A stretch of DNA of 64,000 bases from Salipiger abyssi (GTDB lineage: Bacteria; Pseudomonadota; Alphaproteobacteria; Rhodobacterales; Rhodobacteraceae), in NCBI RefSeq assembly GCF_017311415.1, contig NZ_JAEKIS010000001.1, positions 372,001 to 436,000 on the forward strand, in the 5' to 3' direction. Shown piece after piece: positions 42,041 to 51,064 of this stretch. The notes beneath the pieces were generated by a model. It worked only from the letters and a program-made list of their open reading frames with translations. It was not told where the DNA came from and searched no databases. The stretch's first letter is position 1. The number at the start of each line of letters is the position of its first letter. The translations under genes and the position numbers were made by a program.

Positions 42041-42601
42041 ATGGCCGATCAGGAGTTCCCCGGCTGGCACGGCACCACGATCATCGGCGTCCGCAAGGGC
42101 GGGCAGGTGGTGGTTGCGGGCGACGGACAGGTGAGTCTGGGCCAGACCGTGATCAAGGGCAGCGCGCGCAAGGTGCGGCGGCTGTCGCCCGGCGGCTCGG
42201 ACGTGGTCTGCGGCTTTGCCGGCTCGACCGCCGACGCATTTACCCTGCTGGAGCGGCTGGAAGCCAAGCTGGAAAAGACCCCCGGCCAGTTGCAACGCGC
42301 CTGCGTCGAGCTCGCCAAGGACTGGCGCACCGACAAGTACCTGCAAAAGCTCGAAGCCATGCTGATCGTCACCGACGGGCACGAGCTTTACGTGATCACC
42401 GGCGCCGGCGACGTGCTCGAACCCGAGCATGACATCGCCGCCATCGGCTCGGGCGGCAATTTCGCGCTGGCCGCCGCGCGCGGCATGATGGACACCGACC
42501 GCTCGGCCGAAGAGATCGCCCGCCGCGCCATGGCCATCGCCGCCGATATCTGCGTCTACACCAACGGAAACCTGACGGTGGAGACCATCTCGGGCGCCTG
42601 A
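42041..42601 (+). CDS. hslV: ATP-dependent protease subunit HslV (ClpQ)
   Basis: HslV is the proteasome-like peptidase that forms a double hexamer and degrades proteins unfolded by HslU. The gene encodes 186 residues from ATG 42041, preceded by AAGGAG. The catalytic N-terminal Thr is not at position 2 but follows a short propeptide: '[13 protein letters not shown]' puts it at Thr12, as is common in alphaproteobacteria. '[15 protein letters not shown]' and '[16 protein letters not shown]' are typical. Its 3' end overlaps the convergent metallophosphoesterase gene by 46 bases. hslU is 1.9 kb away rather than adjacent. Confidence 0.97.
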   Translation: MADQEFPGWHGTTIIGVRKGGQVVVAGDGQVSLGQTVIKGSARKVRRLSPGGSDVVCGFAGSTADAFTLLERLEAKLEKTPGQLQRACVELAKDWRTDKYLQKLEAMLIVTDGHELYVITGAGDVLEPEHDIAAIGSGGNFALAAARGMMDTDRSAEEIARRAMAIAADICVYTNGNLTVETISGA

Positions 42602-43398
42602 ACCTCGGCGTCCGGCAGCCGCTCCCAGCGGTCCCCGTCGCGCAGATAGCGCTTTGTCCCGATAAGGTCGAAACCCGCGCCCTCCAGCCCCCAGGTCTCG
42701 ACCGAGACCCGGGGGCCCGAAAGCGTCAGCAGGTTGAAGGTGTTGCGCTCGCCGCCGCGCAGCCTGTCCGACAGCCCGGTGCCCGCCTGCACGAATAACA
42801 GACCCGGATGCGCCCGGAACGGCGCCACGACGGTCTGGTGCAGGTGGCCCGAGAGCACGATCTGCGCGCCGCAATCGGCAAAGCGCCGCAGGGCCGCGCC
42901 CGCGCCGCGCATCAGCCGCTTCTCGACCTCCGGCCCGTGCTGAAGCGGATGGTGCAGCACGACGATCCGCGCCCTCTCGCCGGCCTCGGCAAACCCGGCG
43001 CAGGCGCGCTCGATCCGCCGCTCGGAAAGTCGTCCGCGCTGCCAGGCGAAGCGATTCACCGTGTTCACGCCGACCACCACCATATTTTCGGTCTCGTGAC
43101 GCGGCTCAAGCTCGGGTGAGATCGCCCTGCGATAGCGTTTCCAGGGCGCGAACATACGGACCCAGAGATTGTCGAGCGGCGTGTCATGATTACCCGGCAC
43201 CGCCAGCCAGGGCTGCGTCAGCCGGTCGAGAAAGCCGCGGGCGCGGGCAAATTGCGACACCCGGGCGCGCTGGGTGAAATCGCCGGAGATCGCGACGAGA
43301 TCGGGATCGAGCCGGTCGATGGCCGATAACAGAGCCTCTTCCAGCCCGGCACGCTCCCGGCCGTAATGCAGATCGGACAGGTGCAGGACGCGGGTCAC
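42556..43398 (-). CDS. Metallophosphoesterase, calcineurin-like
   Basis: A 280-residue binuclear-metal phosphoesterase with the full motif set: 'LHLSDLHYG' (D-x-H), 'AISGDFTQ' (G-D), 'VPGNHDTP' (G-N-H-D), 'VLHHPL' and 'LSGHLHQ' (G-H-x-H). This looks like a cAMP/cyclic-nucleotide phosphodiesterase or another small-substrate phosphatase of the CpdA-like group; the substrate is not determined. GTG start at 43398 overlaps the lipid-kinase stop by 4 bases. Its end overlaps hslV by 46 bases on the opposite strand. Confidence 0.9.
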   Translation of the reverse strand: MTRVLHLSDLHYGRERAGLEEALLSAIDRLDPDLVAISGDFTQRARVSQFARARGFLDRLTQPWLAVPGNHDTPLDNLWVRMFAPWKRYRRAISPELEPRHETENMVVVGVNTVNRFAWQRGRLSERRIERACAGFAEAGERARIVVLHHPLQHGPEVEKRLMRGAGAALRRFADCGAQIVLSGHLHQTVVAPFRAHPGLLFVQAGTGLSDRLRGGERNTFNLLTLSGPRVSVETWGLEGAGFDLIGTKRYLRDGDRWERLPDAEVQAPEMVSTVRFPLV

Positions 43399-44345
43399 GC
43401 TTCGGGGTCTCCCGGCAGCATCAGGGTCAGCGGCGCCTCCGACATCTCGAAGTGCAGCGGCCCGGCCATCATGCGTTTTTCACCGTCGAAGGCCACCAGC
43501 GAGCGGCGCCCCTTGGGCCGCTCGACGGTCAGCCGGTCGCAGCGGTAGAGGTCGTAATCCTCACCCTCCGCCGCCACCCGCGTGGCAAGCCGCGCGCTCA
43601 TGCGAAAGAGATCGCGCCGCGTCTCGCCCCGCACCACCAGCACCGCAAAGCCGCCTTCCTCGATGGCGTCACCGCCCGCCAGCCCGAAGCGTTCGAGCTG
43701 AAAGGCCGACCGGCCGACAAAGACCAGCGGCGTGCGGCGGGTCTCCTGCACCTCGCCCATATCCAGCGTCACCCGCATCGGCTTGCGAAAGCGCAGAAAG
43801 CTGCGCACCACCGACCAATGCGCCATCAGGCGGCGGCGGCCCCAGCGGGCATAGACCGTCTCGCGTTCCTTCAGAATCGCCGGGTAGATCCCGAGGCTGG
43901 CATTGTTGAGAAAGACCTGCCCGTTCACCGTGGCGACCCGCTGCTCGACGGCATGCCCCGCGAGGATCTGCCTTGCGGCGGTCAGCGGATCTTCGTCAAA
44001 GCCGAGCCCGCGAACGAAATAGTTGAAGGTGCCCATGGGCAGCACACCCAGCGGAATGCCCGTGCCAATCAGCGCCGAGGCCGTCGCCATGGCGGTGCCG
44101 TCGCCGCCGGCGGAGACGACCATCGCGGGGCTCGCCCGGCGCAGCGTCTCGCCGAGCTGTTCAGGCGAGCGGAACGGGCAGAGCGTGGCGCCCAGCGCCT
44201 CCTGCACCGCGTCGATGGCGGCGCGGTCGCGGGCATTGCGCCCGGAGCCGGGATTGACCACAAGCAGCACGCCGCCGGTCTCATCGGAGGCGGCGGCTTC
44301 TGCATCGGAAACGGGCCCGGCATCGGGGAGAGCGGCGGTTTGCAT
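43395..44345 (-). CDS. Diacylglycerol/lipid kinase family protein (YegS/LCB5-like)
   Basis: A 316-residue kinase of the DAGK catalytic family: '[17 protein letters not shown]' (phosphate-binding), '[14 protein letters not shown]' with the G-G-D-G-T nucleotide site, and '[17 protein letters not shown]'. It probably phosphorylates diacylglycerol or a related lipid at the inner membrane. The preceding residues are an Ala/Asp/Glu-rich leader of about 25. It is divergent from hslU and co-transcribed with the metallophosphoesterase. Confidence 0.9.
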   Translation of the reverse strand: MQTAALPDAGPVSDAEAAASDETGGVLLVVNPGSGRNARDRAAIDAVQEALGATLCPFRSPEQLGETLRRASPAMVVSAGGDGTAMATASALIGTGIPLGVLPMGTFNYFVRGLGFDEDPLTAARQILAGHAVEQRVATVNGQVFLNNASLGIYPAILKERETVYARWGRRRLMAHWSVVRSFLRFRKPMRVTLDMGEVQETRRTPLVFVGRSAFQLERFGLAGGDAIEEGGFAVLVVRGETRRDLFRMSARLATRVAAEGEDYDLYRCDRLTVERPKGRRSLVAFDGEKRMMAGPLHFEMSEAPLTLMLPGDPEA

Positions 44346-44391
44346 GACGGATGGGCAACGCCGCAACCGTATCGCCGGTTCCGCGTTGAGG

Positions 44392-44418
44392 CTTGGATTC
44401 CGGGCTGCGATGTATATG
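44392..44418 (+). promoter_or_regulatory. Possible hslU promoter
   Basis: CTTGGA (44392-44397), 13 bases and TGTATATG (44411-44418) could be a weak heat-shock-type promoter ahead of hslU. The -35 has the CTTG core of RpoH sites but the -10 lacks the C-rich half. It is suggested mainly because hslU needs its own promoter here, being separated from hslV. Confidence 0.3.
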
Positions 44419-44465
44419 TGACCCGCAACGGCAGGCCGCCCCGGCCGCGCAAGGACAGGACCGAA

Positions 44466-45773
44466 ATGACAGATCTGACCCCCCGCGAAATCGTCTCGGA
44501 ACTCGACCGATTCATCATCGGCCAGAAGGACGCCAAGCGCGCCGTCGCCGTCGCCCTGCGCAATCGCTGGCGGCGCAAGCAGCTCTCCGAGGATCTGCGC
44601 GACGAGGTCTACCCCAAGAACATCCTGATGATCGGCCCCACCGGCGTCGGCAAGACCGAGATCTCGCGCCGGCTCGCCAAGCTGGCGAAGGCGCCCTTCA
44701 TCAAGGTCGAGGCCACCAAGTTCACCGAGGTCGGCTATGTCGGGCGCGACGTGGAGCAGATCATCCGCGATCTGGTCGACGGTGCCATCGCCATGGTCCG
44801 CGAACAGATGCGCGAAGAGGTCAAGGCCGCCGCCCACAAGGCCGCCGAGGACCGGGTGATCGAGGCCATTGCAGGCACCGACGCGCGCGACGCCACCCGC
44901 GAGATGTTCCGCAAGAAACTGCGGGACGGCGAGCTCGACGACACCGAGATCGAGCTCGACGTGGCCGAGACCGCCAGCCCCTTCCCGATGATGGAGGTCC
45001 CCGGCCAGCCGGGCCAGAACATGGGGATGATGAATCTCTCCGATCTCTTCGGAAAGGCCTTTGGCGGGCGTACCGCGCGCAAGAAGATGACCGTGGCGCA
45101 GAGCTATGAGGTGCTGATCCAGGAAGAGGCCGACAAGCTCCTGGACGACGAGGCGGTGAAGGCGGCGGCGCTGGAAGCGGTGGAGCAGAACGGCATCGTG
45201 TTCCTCGATGAGATCGACAAGGTCGCGGCGCGGCAGGAAACCCGGGGCGGCGACGTCTCGCGCGAGGGCGTGCAGCGTGACCTGCTGCCGCTGATCGAGG
45301 GCACCACCGTCTCGACCAAGCACGGGCCGGTCAAGACCGACCACATCCTCTTTATCGCCTCGGGCGCCTTTCACATCGCCAAACCCTCGGATCTGCTGCC
45401 CGAACTTCAGGGCCGGCTGCCGATCCGGGTGAATCTGCGGGCGCTGACCGAGGAGGATTTCGTCCGCATCCTGACCGAGACCGACAACGCGCTGACCCGG
45501 CAATACACCGCGCTGATGCAGACCGAAGAGGTCACCGTCACCTTCACCGAGGAAGGCATCCACGCGCTGGCGAAGATCGCGGCGCAGGTCAACGAGAGCA
45601 TCGAGAATATCGGCGCGCGCCGGCTCTACACGGTGATGGAGCGGGTCTTCGAGGAACTCTCCTTTACCGCGCCCGACCGCGGCGGCGAGACCATCACCGT
45701 CGACGAGGATTTCGTGGAAACCTATCTCGGCGAACTCACCCGCAGCGCCGATCTGAGCCGCTACGTGCTCTGA
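44466..45773 (+). CDS. hslU: ATP-dependent protease ATPase subunit HslU (ClpY)
   Basis: HslU is the AAA+ unfoldase that feeds substrates to HslV. It has 435 residues, normal for the family: '[20 protein letters not shown]' N-terminus, Walker A '[18 protein letters not shown]', the intermediate I-domain about 110-240, Walker B '[14 protein letters not shown]', sensor '[10 protein letters not shown]', and the C-terminal 'LSRYVL' that docks into HslV. Long in-frame codons upstream of ATG 44466 are only the antisense of the lipid-kinase gene. Confidence 0.98.
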   Translation: MTDLTPREIVSELDRFIIGQKDAKRAVAVALRNRWRRKQLSEDLRDEVYPKNILMIGPTGVGKTEISRRLAKLAKAPFIKVEATKFTEVGYVGRDVEQIIRDLVDGAIAMVREQMREEVKAAAHKAAEDRVIEAIAGTDARDATREMFRKKLRDGELDDTEIELDVAETASPFPMMEVPGQPGQNMGMMNLSDLFGKAFGGRTARKKMTVAQSYEVLIQEEADKLLDDEAVKAAALEAVEQNGIVFLDEIDKVAARQETRGGDVSREGVQRDLLPLIEGTTVSTKHGPVKTDHILFIASGAFHIAKPSDLLPELQGRLPIRVNLRALTEEDFVRILTETDNALTRQYTALMQTEEVTVTFTEEGIHALAKIAAQVNESIENIGARRLYTVMERVFEELSFTAPDRGGETITVDEDFVETYLGELTRSADLSRYVL

Positions 45774-45811
45774 CCTCCCGGGCGCCACTCCCGGCGGGAT
45801 TGCGCATTTGC

Positions 45812-45847
45812 CCAAGAGAAGACGCGCCATCTTGGTCTTCTTCTCTT
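45812..45847. terminator. Hairpin-forming intergenic element after hslU
   Basis: The 163-base gap between hslU and the isomerase gene holds overlapping inverted repeats. CCAAGA (45812-45817) pairs with TCTTGG (45830-45835), and AAGAGAAGA (45814-45822) pairs with TCTTCTCTT (45839-45847). The two pairings exclude each other. A pyrimidine-rich run ends the element. It is probably the hslU terminator. Confidence 0.5.
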
Positions 45848-45936
45848 TCCAAATACCGCCCGCCGGAGGCGTCCGGCCCCTACCGCAGGCGCTGGGGCCG
45901 GGATAGACTCGCAGCGGTCACGCAAGGGAGGCGCCG

Positions 45937-46614
45937 GTGAAACGCTCACGCATCAACGAGATCCTGCGCGAAGGCGATGCCTTCATCCGCAGTCACGGGA
46001 TCAGCCTGCCGCCCTTCGCCTACCTGACACCGGAGGAGCTGCGCGCGACCGATCATGCCGAGATCAAGCGCCGGCGCATGGGATGGGACATCACCGATTA
46101 CGGCGGCGGCGATTTCGACCGGATGGGGCTGTTCCTGTTCACGCTGCGCAACGGGCTGAGCCACGATCTCGGCAAGCATAGCGCCATGCTCTACGCCGAA
46201 AAGATCATGATCTCGCGCCGCGATCAGCTCAGCCCCAATCATCGGCACGATCTCAAGGTCGAGGACATCATCAATCGCGGCGGCGGCACGCTGGTGCTGG
46301 AGCTGCACGCGGCCACGCCGGAGGGCGGGATCGACCGGCACGCGCCGGTGACGGTGATGTGCGACGGCATCGACCGCACCCTGCCGCCCGGCGGGCATCT
46401 GAAGCTCGATCCCGGTGAATCGGTGACGCTTTTCCCCACTACCTGGCATGCATTCTGGGGCGAGGGCAGCGATGTGCTGGTGGGCGAGGTCTCGACGGTG
46501 AATGACGATCTCACCGACAATATCTTCGAGATGGAGATCGGTCGCTTTTCCACCATCGAGGAGGACGCGCCGCCGCTGCACCTGCTGGTTTCCGATTACG
46601 ACGACAGGCTCTGA
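45937..46614 (+). CDS. D-lyxose isomerase-like cupin protein
   Basis: A 225-residue cupin resembling D-lyxose ketol-isomerase (EC 5.3.1.15), which interconverts D-lyxose and D-xylulose, and often D-mannose and D-fructose. Expected metal ligands are visible in 'SPNHRHDLKVEDIINRGG' (two His and a Glu) and a later His in 'FPTTWHAFWGEG'. The ordered 'GRFSTIEEDAPP' tail is also typical. It has its own upstream gap and no sugar-transport neighbours, so the physiological substrate is uncertain. Confidence 0.82.
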   Translation: MKRSRINEILREGDAFIRSHGISLPPFAYLTPEELRATDHAEIKRRRMGWDITDYGGGDFDRMGLFLFTLRNGLSHDLGKHSAMLYAEKIMISRRDQLSPNHRHDLKVEDIINRGGGTLVLELHAATPEGGIDRHAPVTVMCDGIDRTLPPGGHLKLDPGESVTLFPTTWHAFWGEGSDVLVGEVSTVNDDLTDNIFEMEIGRFSTIEEDAPPLHLLVSDYDDRL

Positions 46615-46638
46615 AGCCGGGCATCTTTTCCAACACCC

Positions 46639-46662
46639 GTAGGGTGGGTTTCCAACCCACCA
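46639..46662. repeat. Dispersed palindromic repeat, copy 1, at convergent gene ends
   Basis: The unit begins GTAGGGTGGGTT. Its 8-bp stem (46643-46650 with 46654-46661, GGTGGGTT/AACCCACC) has a 3-base loop. It lies between converging genes and probably also works as a bidirectional terminator. Two further copies are at 58285-58350. Confidence 0.7.
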
Positions 46663-46672
46663 TCCCCGAAAC

Positions 46673-48220
46673 TTACGCCAGCCACCACCGTTCGGCAAAG
46701 CGCGCATTGTCCATCGCCCAGAGATTGCCCAGCGCCGCCGGCGTGGCGATACGCTCATTGACCGCCTGAAGGTGATTGGCAAAGACCGGCACCAGAAGCC
46801 CGCCCTCGTCGCGCAGGATCTGCTGCATCTCGCCGTAAAGCGCCCGACGCCGCGTGCCGTCGAGCTCCGAACGCGCCTCGCCCAGCAAGGCCTGAAAGCG
46901 CGGGCTCTGCTCCATGCCCCATTGCGTCTCGTTCCAGGGCGCGCCGTGCTGGAGCGCGGTGGAGAACATCCAGTCCTCCGTCACCCGCCCGGACCAGGCG
47001 CAGGCGCAAAAGGGCCGCTGCCGCCAGACCTGCGACCAGTAGCCCTCGGCGGGCTCTGCCGTCACCGCGATCTCGATCCCCGCCGCGCGCGCCGCATCGC
47101 GAAAGAGCGCGGCGGCCTCGGGCGCGCCCTCGAAAGCGGCCTCGGAGACCGACAGGGGCAGCGTCAGCGACGAGAGCCCGGCCTTCCGCAGATGATGGCG
47201 GGCGCGGTCCGGATCGTAGGGCGGCGGGGTGAGATCGGCGGTGTAGTGATTGGCCGGCCCCAGCGGGCTGTCGGCGCCGATGCGCCCGTGACCCAGCAAC
47301 ACCCGGTCGAGGATCGCCTGCCGGTCGATCGCATGTTTCAGCGCCTGCCGCAGATGCAGCGCATCGAACGGCGCCGTCGCGCTCTGCATGGCGAACCCGT
47401 AATAGGCATTGCCCGGAACGTCCTGAAGCCGCAGCCCCGGCGCGCCGCGCAGCCGCGCCGCGCGCTGCGGCGCCACCCGGTTGATCGCATCCACCTGACC
47501 CGAGCGCAGCGCCGCCACCCGCGCGGCACCGTCATTCATCGCGTGGAATTCCAGCGTGTCGAACCAGCCCGCCTGCCCGTCCTTGTAATGCCCGGCCACC
47601 CGCTTGCCGAGAAACCGCACACCGGGCTCGAAATGCTCGACGCGATAGAGCCCGGTGCCGATGCCGCGCGCCATCGCCTTCTCGATCTGCCCGGCTGGAT
47701 AGATCAGCAGGTGATAATCGGCGAGCAGATAGGGGAAATCGGCATTGCCCGCCGCCAGCGTGAACCGGATACGATGATCCGAGAGCCGCTCCATCTGCGC
47801 GATGGAGGCCACCAGCGGGCGCGCGCCCGAGCCGGCTTTCGGGTCGAGATGCAGGCGCAGCGAGGCGATCACGTCCTCGGCCACGAAGGGCTTGCCGTTG
47901 TGAAAGCGCACGCCCTCGCGCAGCGTCACCGTCCAGATCCGCGCATCGGCGCTGGCCTGCCAGCCGGTCGCCAGCTCGCCGCGCAGCGAGCCGTCGGCGG
48001 CGACCTCGGTCAGCGTGTCGAACACCGCGCCCTGCCCGGCGGCGATCATGAAGAAATCCGCGTGCTGCCGCGCGTCCCAGCTGTCGGAGCGGTGCGCCCC
48101 GCCAAGCCCCGCGCGCAGCGTGCCCCCCGCCCGCGCCGGCGCGGCGGCAAGGCCCGACCCGCCCAGCACCGCGGCGGCGAGGGCGGATTGGATCAGTCGG
48201 CGGCGGTGAAAGGCCGTCAT
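46673..48220 (-). CDS. ABC transporter substrate-binding protein, family 5 (peptide/opine type)
   Basis: A 515-residue periplasmic binding protein of the SBP_bac_5/DppA class. An N-terminal 'RRRLIQSALAAAVLGGSG' looks like a twin-arginine-type or Sec signal with cleavage near 'ARAGG'. The mature part has 'GGTLRAGLGGAHRSDSWDAR', 'RIWTVTLREGVRFHNGKPF' (the family signature) and 'RQALKHAIDRQAIL'. No permease or ATPase genes adjoin it, so it is an orphan that must borrow a transporter encoded elsewhere. Ligand unknown; peptides, opines or other small cations are typical. Confidence 0.88.
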   Translation of the reverse strand: MTAFHRRRLIQSALAAAVLGGSGLAAAPARAGGTLRAGLGGAHRSDSWDARQHADFFMIAAGQGAVFDTLTEVAADGSLRGELATGWQASADARIWTVTLREGVRFHNGKPFVAEDVIASLRLHLDPKAGSGARPLVASIAQMERLSDHRIRFTLAAGNADFPYLLADYHLLIYPAGQIEKAMARGIGTGLYRVEHFEPGVRFLGKRVAGHYKDGQAGWFDTLEFHAMNDGAARVAALRSGQVDAINRVAPQRAARLRGAPGLRLQDVPGNAYYGFAMQSATAPFDALHLRQALKHAIDRQAILDRVLLGHGRIGADSPLGPANHYTADLTPPPYDPDRARHHLRKAGLSSLTLPLSVSEAAFEGAPEAAALFRDAARAAGIEIAVTAEPAEGYWSQVWRQRPFCACAWSGRVTEDWMFSTALQHGAPWNETQWGMEQSPRFQALLGEARSELDGTRRRALYGEMQQILRDEGGLLVPVFANHLQAVNERIATPAALGNLWAMDNARFAERWWLA

Positions 48221-48301
48221 GGCAGTTGCTTACCCGTCACGTTGCGGCGGACTCGCCGCCGGTATCTCTCTGTCTCGCCCAGTATCGCCGGCAAAGCGGC
48301 G

Positions 48302-48679
48302 TCAGGCAATGAGGCGATGCTCGGCCTCGGCGTCCAGGCATTCTATGTGCAGATGGGTGCATCCTAAAGCAAACCGTCTGTTGACCTCACGGCAGGTCTC
48401 CTCCAGCAGATCCAGCGCCGCCTGCCTGAGCTCGGGCATCACCAGAAGATCCAGACGCAGCACCCGCTCCTTCATCAGACCCTCGACATCGTAGGGGCCC
48501 TCGTCCTTCTGCCCGTCCGGCGCCCAGTAGCCGGTGGCAAAGCTCACCGTCAGCCCGCCGAAATCCCGCGATATCGGCAGGGCGATGGCATCCGCCGCCT
48601 CATCCAGCCTGTCCGAGCCGCTGCCCATCAGGACAACGATCCGGCAGCGACGCGCATCGGGGATCTGTTCTGCTGTCAT
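48302..48679 (-). CDS. Hypothetical protein
   Basis: A 125-residue soluble protein without signal peptide or membrane segment. I do not recognise the family. Notable stretches are 'IVVLMGSGSDRLDEAADAIA', 'SRDFGGLTVSFATGYW' and a C-terminal 'CTHLHIECLDAEAEHRL'. Its ATG directly abuts the stop codon of the 430-residue membrane protein upstream (0-base gap), so the two are translated together and probably work together. Confidence 0.75.
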   Translation of the reverse strand: MTAEQIPDARRCRIVVLMGSGSDRLDEAADAIALPISRDFGGLTVSFATGYWAPDGQKDEGPYDVEGLMKERVLRLDLLVMPELRQAALDLLEETCREVNRRFALGCTHLHIECLDAEAEHRLIA

Positions 48680-49972
48680 CTATTTCTCGCTCAGATAGGT
48701 GATCAGCATGAGCAAGAGCAGGATGCCGACCGCAAAGTAAAGCACCATGTCCGGCGACCGGTCCTGGAACATGTCGAGAAGCCCCACGACATCGTCCGGC
48801 CCCTGTGTGCGGGCCTCATTGACCATCACAAGCGCCAGATCGAACAGCGAGAGGCCACCGATCACCGCGACAAAGCTTTTCAGAATGCGGGTCTGCGCGA
48901 GCTGCCGCCTCCGGTAATACCGGTCGATCTGCTTGCGCAGCAGCGCCGCCCAGCCGCGCACATTCTCGAATTGCAGCTCGCTTTCCCACGATTTGTGGAT
49001 ATAGCGCGCAAGCTGCCGCCGCACCCCCTGAAGACCGTAAAGCGCCCGCTCGTGCTGGAGTCGGACAAAATCCAGATGGTCGAGCTTGCGCTCCAGCGTG
49101 CCGAGAATCTGCCGCCGGATATCGCGTTCGCCGGCATGTTCCAGCACCCGGACCTCGGCAAGCAGGATGGTCTGGTAGCGCGACAGCAGCGTCGCGTAGA
49201 ACTGACAGAGGCTCATGCTCCGCATCCAGTCTTCGGTAAAGCGCTCCATGGCGGAGCCGGCGACCGAAAACAGGCTGTTGCCTGATCCGACCCAGGCGCG
49301 GGCTTCGTCGAGCTCCTCGGCCTCCGGCGGCAACCCGCCGAGCTTCGAAACCAGCGGATCGCCGGGCGCCGCGTCGTCTGCCACGATCACCGAGCGTGCT
49401 GTCCAGATCGGGCTGTCGGGCAGCTCCGATACCGGCGTGTAGACCGAATACTCGTCGGGCGCGCGCAGCACCTTCATCGCGCCGCCGTCATTGGCCAGCT
49501 CGCGCTGAAGCGTATCGAGACAGTGATGAATGTGCCTGCGAAAGAGCCGTTTCGTCGCGCCGGTCAGCGCGTCGTCGAATTCGGAGGTCGGGCAATCGAG
49601 CCGGTCGGTCGCCCATTCGACGAACAGCACCCCGATGCAGTCGTCGTAGAAATGCAGCTCGGCGGAGAGCGCGCGAAACACCTGATCGCCGCGCGTGACC
49701 TCGACCCCGTCGCCGGTTTTGAGCCGCAGGATCACCGTCGGCCGAAAGAACACCGGCAACGCGTCGTGCCGTACCGTGCCATAGCCGAAGGGCCAGTCGG
49801 GAAAATCCACCTCGAACCACTCCGTCACCGGCGCGATCTTGCGGATCGCGGTGACGAGCCGCGCGCTTTCCTCGCGCGTGCGTCCCAGGCTGTAGAAGTT
49901 CAGCGAGCTTTCGAAGGGCGACACCGTAAAGAGCCGTGCCCGTCGCATCCCGCATCCGGTTTCGGCCGTCAT
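48680..49972 (-). CDS. Uncharacterised protein with two C-terminal transmembrane helices
   Basis: A 430-residue protein I do not recognise. Residues 1-230 form a mixed alpha/beta soluble region ('EVDFPDWPFGYGTVRHDALP', 'AELHFYDDCIGVLFVEW'). Residues 250-350 are strongly helical and Arg/Leu-rich, like a long coiled coil. Two transmembrane helices close the protein ('SFVAVIGGLSLFDLALVMVN' and 'VLYFAVGILLLLMLITYL'). The layout of a large cytoplasmic domain, long helix and terminal hairpin is reminiscent of CorA-type channels, but the GMN motif is absent. ATG 49972 has GGAGGG upstream. Confidence 0.75.
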   Translation of the reverse strand: MTAETGCGMRRARLFTVSPFESSLNFYSLGRTREESARLVTAIRKIAPVTEWFEVDFPDWPFGYGTVRHDALPVFFRPTVILRLKTGDGVEVTRGDQVFRALSAELHFYDDCIGVLFVEWATDRLDCPTSEFDDALTGATKRLFRRHIHHCLDTLQRELANDGGAMKVLRAPDEYSVYTPVSELPDSPIWTARSVIVADDAAPGDPLVSKLGGLPPEAEELDEARAWVGSGNSLFSVAGSAMERFTEDWMRSMSLCQFYATLLSRYQTILLAEVRVLEHAGERDIRRQILGTLERKLDHLDFVRLQHERALYGLQGVRRQLARYIHKSWESELQFENVRGWAALLRKQIDRYYRRRQLAQTRILKSFVAVIGGLSLFDLALVMVNEARTQGPDDVVGLLDMFQDRSPDMVLYFAVGILLLLMLITYLSEK

Positions 49973-50013
49973 GTCGCTGCGTTCCCTCCAGATCCGGCGC
50001 CGTCCGCGACAGA

Positions 50014-51012
50014 CTAGATGCCGGAATTCTCCTGTAAACCCTCCTGCCCGGCGATCCTGTCCATGGCGCGCACCAGCTCGGCGCTGATGCCCGGTTCCGA
50101 CAGGGCATGCCCGGCATTGCGGATCATCCGCAGATCCGCCTCGGGCCAGGCCTGCGCCAGCTCCCAGGCGCGCTGCGGCGGGCAGATCATGTCGTAGCGG
50201 CCCTGCACGATCACCCCGGGGATGCCGAGCAGCCGGTCGACATTCTTGAGGATCCAGCCGTCTTCTTCGAGAAAGCCGTCATTGACGAAATAGTGGTTCT
50301 CCAGCCGGGCAAAGGCGCGGGCATAATCCCCCGGCGCCTCGCCTCCAGCGCCGTTGGAATAGACCGAGGCGAGGGCGTTTTCCCAGGCAGACCAGGCGCG
50401 GGCAAAGCGGGTCTCGTCCTGAAGATCGCCGGAAAACAGCCGCCGGTGATAGGCGCCGATGAGATCGCCGTGTTCTTCCGCCGGAATGAGATCGGTGAAG
50501 CGCGCCCAGGGCTCGGGCCAAAACTGGCCGGCGCCGCCGCCATAGAACCAGTCGAGCTCGGTCCGGGTCATCATGAAGACCCCGCGCAGCACAAGCTGGC
50601 GCACGCGCTCCGGATGGCTGATGGCATAGACCAGCGCCAGCGTCGCGCCCCAGCTGCCACCGAAGACGATGAACTGCTCGATGCCCAGCGTCTCGCGGAT
50701 GCGCTCGATATCGGCCACCAGATGCCAGGTGGTGTTGTCGGTGACGCTGGCATGGGGCCGCGAGCGCCCGCAGCCGCGCTGATCGAAGAGCACCACGCGG
50801 AACACGCGCGGATCGAAATAACGCCGCATCGCCGGCGAGCAGCCGCCCCCCGGCCCGCCATGCAGCACCACGACGGGGATGCCCTGCGGGTTGCCGCATT
50901 GTTCCATATAGATCTTGTGCCCGTCGCCCATGTCGATCATGCGTTGATCGAACGGGTCGATGGGCGGGTAGAGATACTGCACTGCGCGCTTTTGGCCCGG
51001 GAATTTGTCCAT
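50014..51012 (-). CDS. pip: Proline iminopeptidase
   Basis: A 332-residue alpha/beta hydrolase (S33 family) that removes N-terminal proline from peptides. It has the oxyanion 'VVVLHGGPGGGCSPAM', nucleophile Ser in 'VFGGSWGATLAL', acid Asp in 'GRYDMICPP' and His in 'RNAGHALSEPG'. 'LFDQRGCGRSRPHA' and the cap-domain 'FYGGGAGQFWPEPW' are characteristic of Pip. ATG 51012 is chosen, since in-frame codons upstream run into the ubiG promoter region. Divergent from ubiG with a 52-base gap. Confidence 0.94.
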   Translation of the reverse strand: MDKFPGQKRAVQYLYPPIDPFDQRMIDMGDGHKIYMEQCGNPQGIPVVVLHGGPGGGCSPAMRRYFDPRVFRVVLFDQRGCGRSRPHASVTDNTTWHLVADIERIRETLGIEQFIVFGGSWGATLALVYAISHPERVRQLVLRGVFMMTRTELDWFYGGGAGQFWPEPWARFTDLIPAEEHGDLIGAYHRRLFSGDLQDETRFARAWSAWENALASVYSNGAGGEAPGDYARAFARLENHYFVNDGFLEEDGWILKNVDRLLGIPGVIVQGRYDMICPPQRAWELAQAWPEADLRMIRNAGHALSEPGISAELVRAMDRIAGQEGLQENSGI

Positions 51013-51064
51013 GATCCATCTATATTGGCATGGAAACCCAAATGACCATGGGGAAAAGTGACAG

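Noticed and set aside
43452-44465. In-frame extension of hslU upstream of ATG 44466
   Set aside because: It is antisense to the lipid-kinase gene and precedes the conserved HslU N-terminus.
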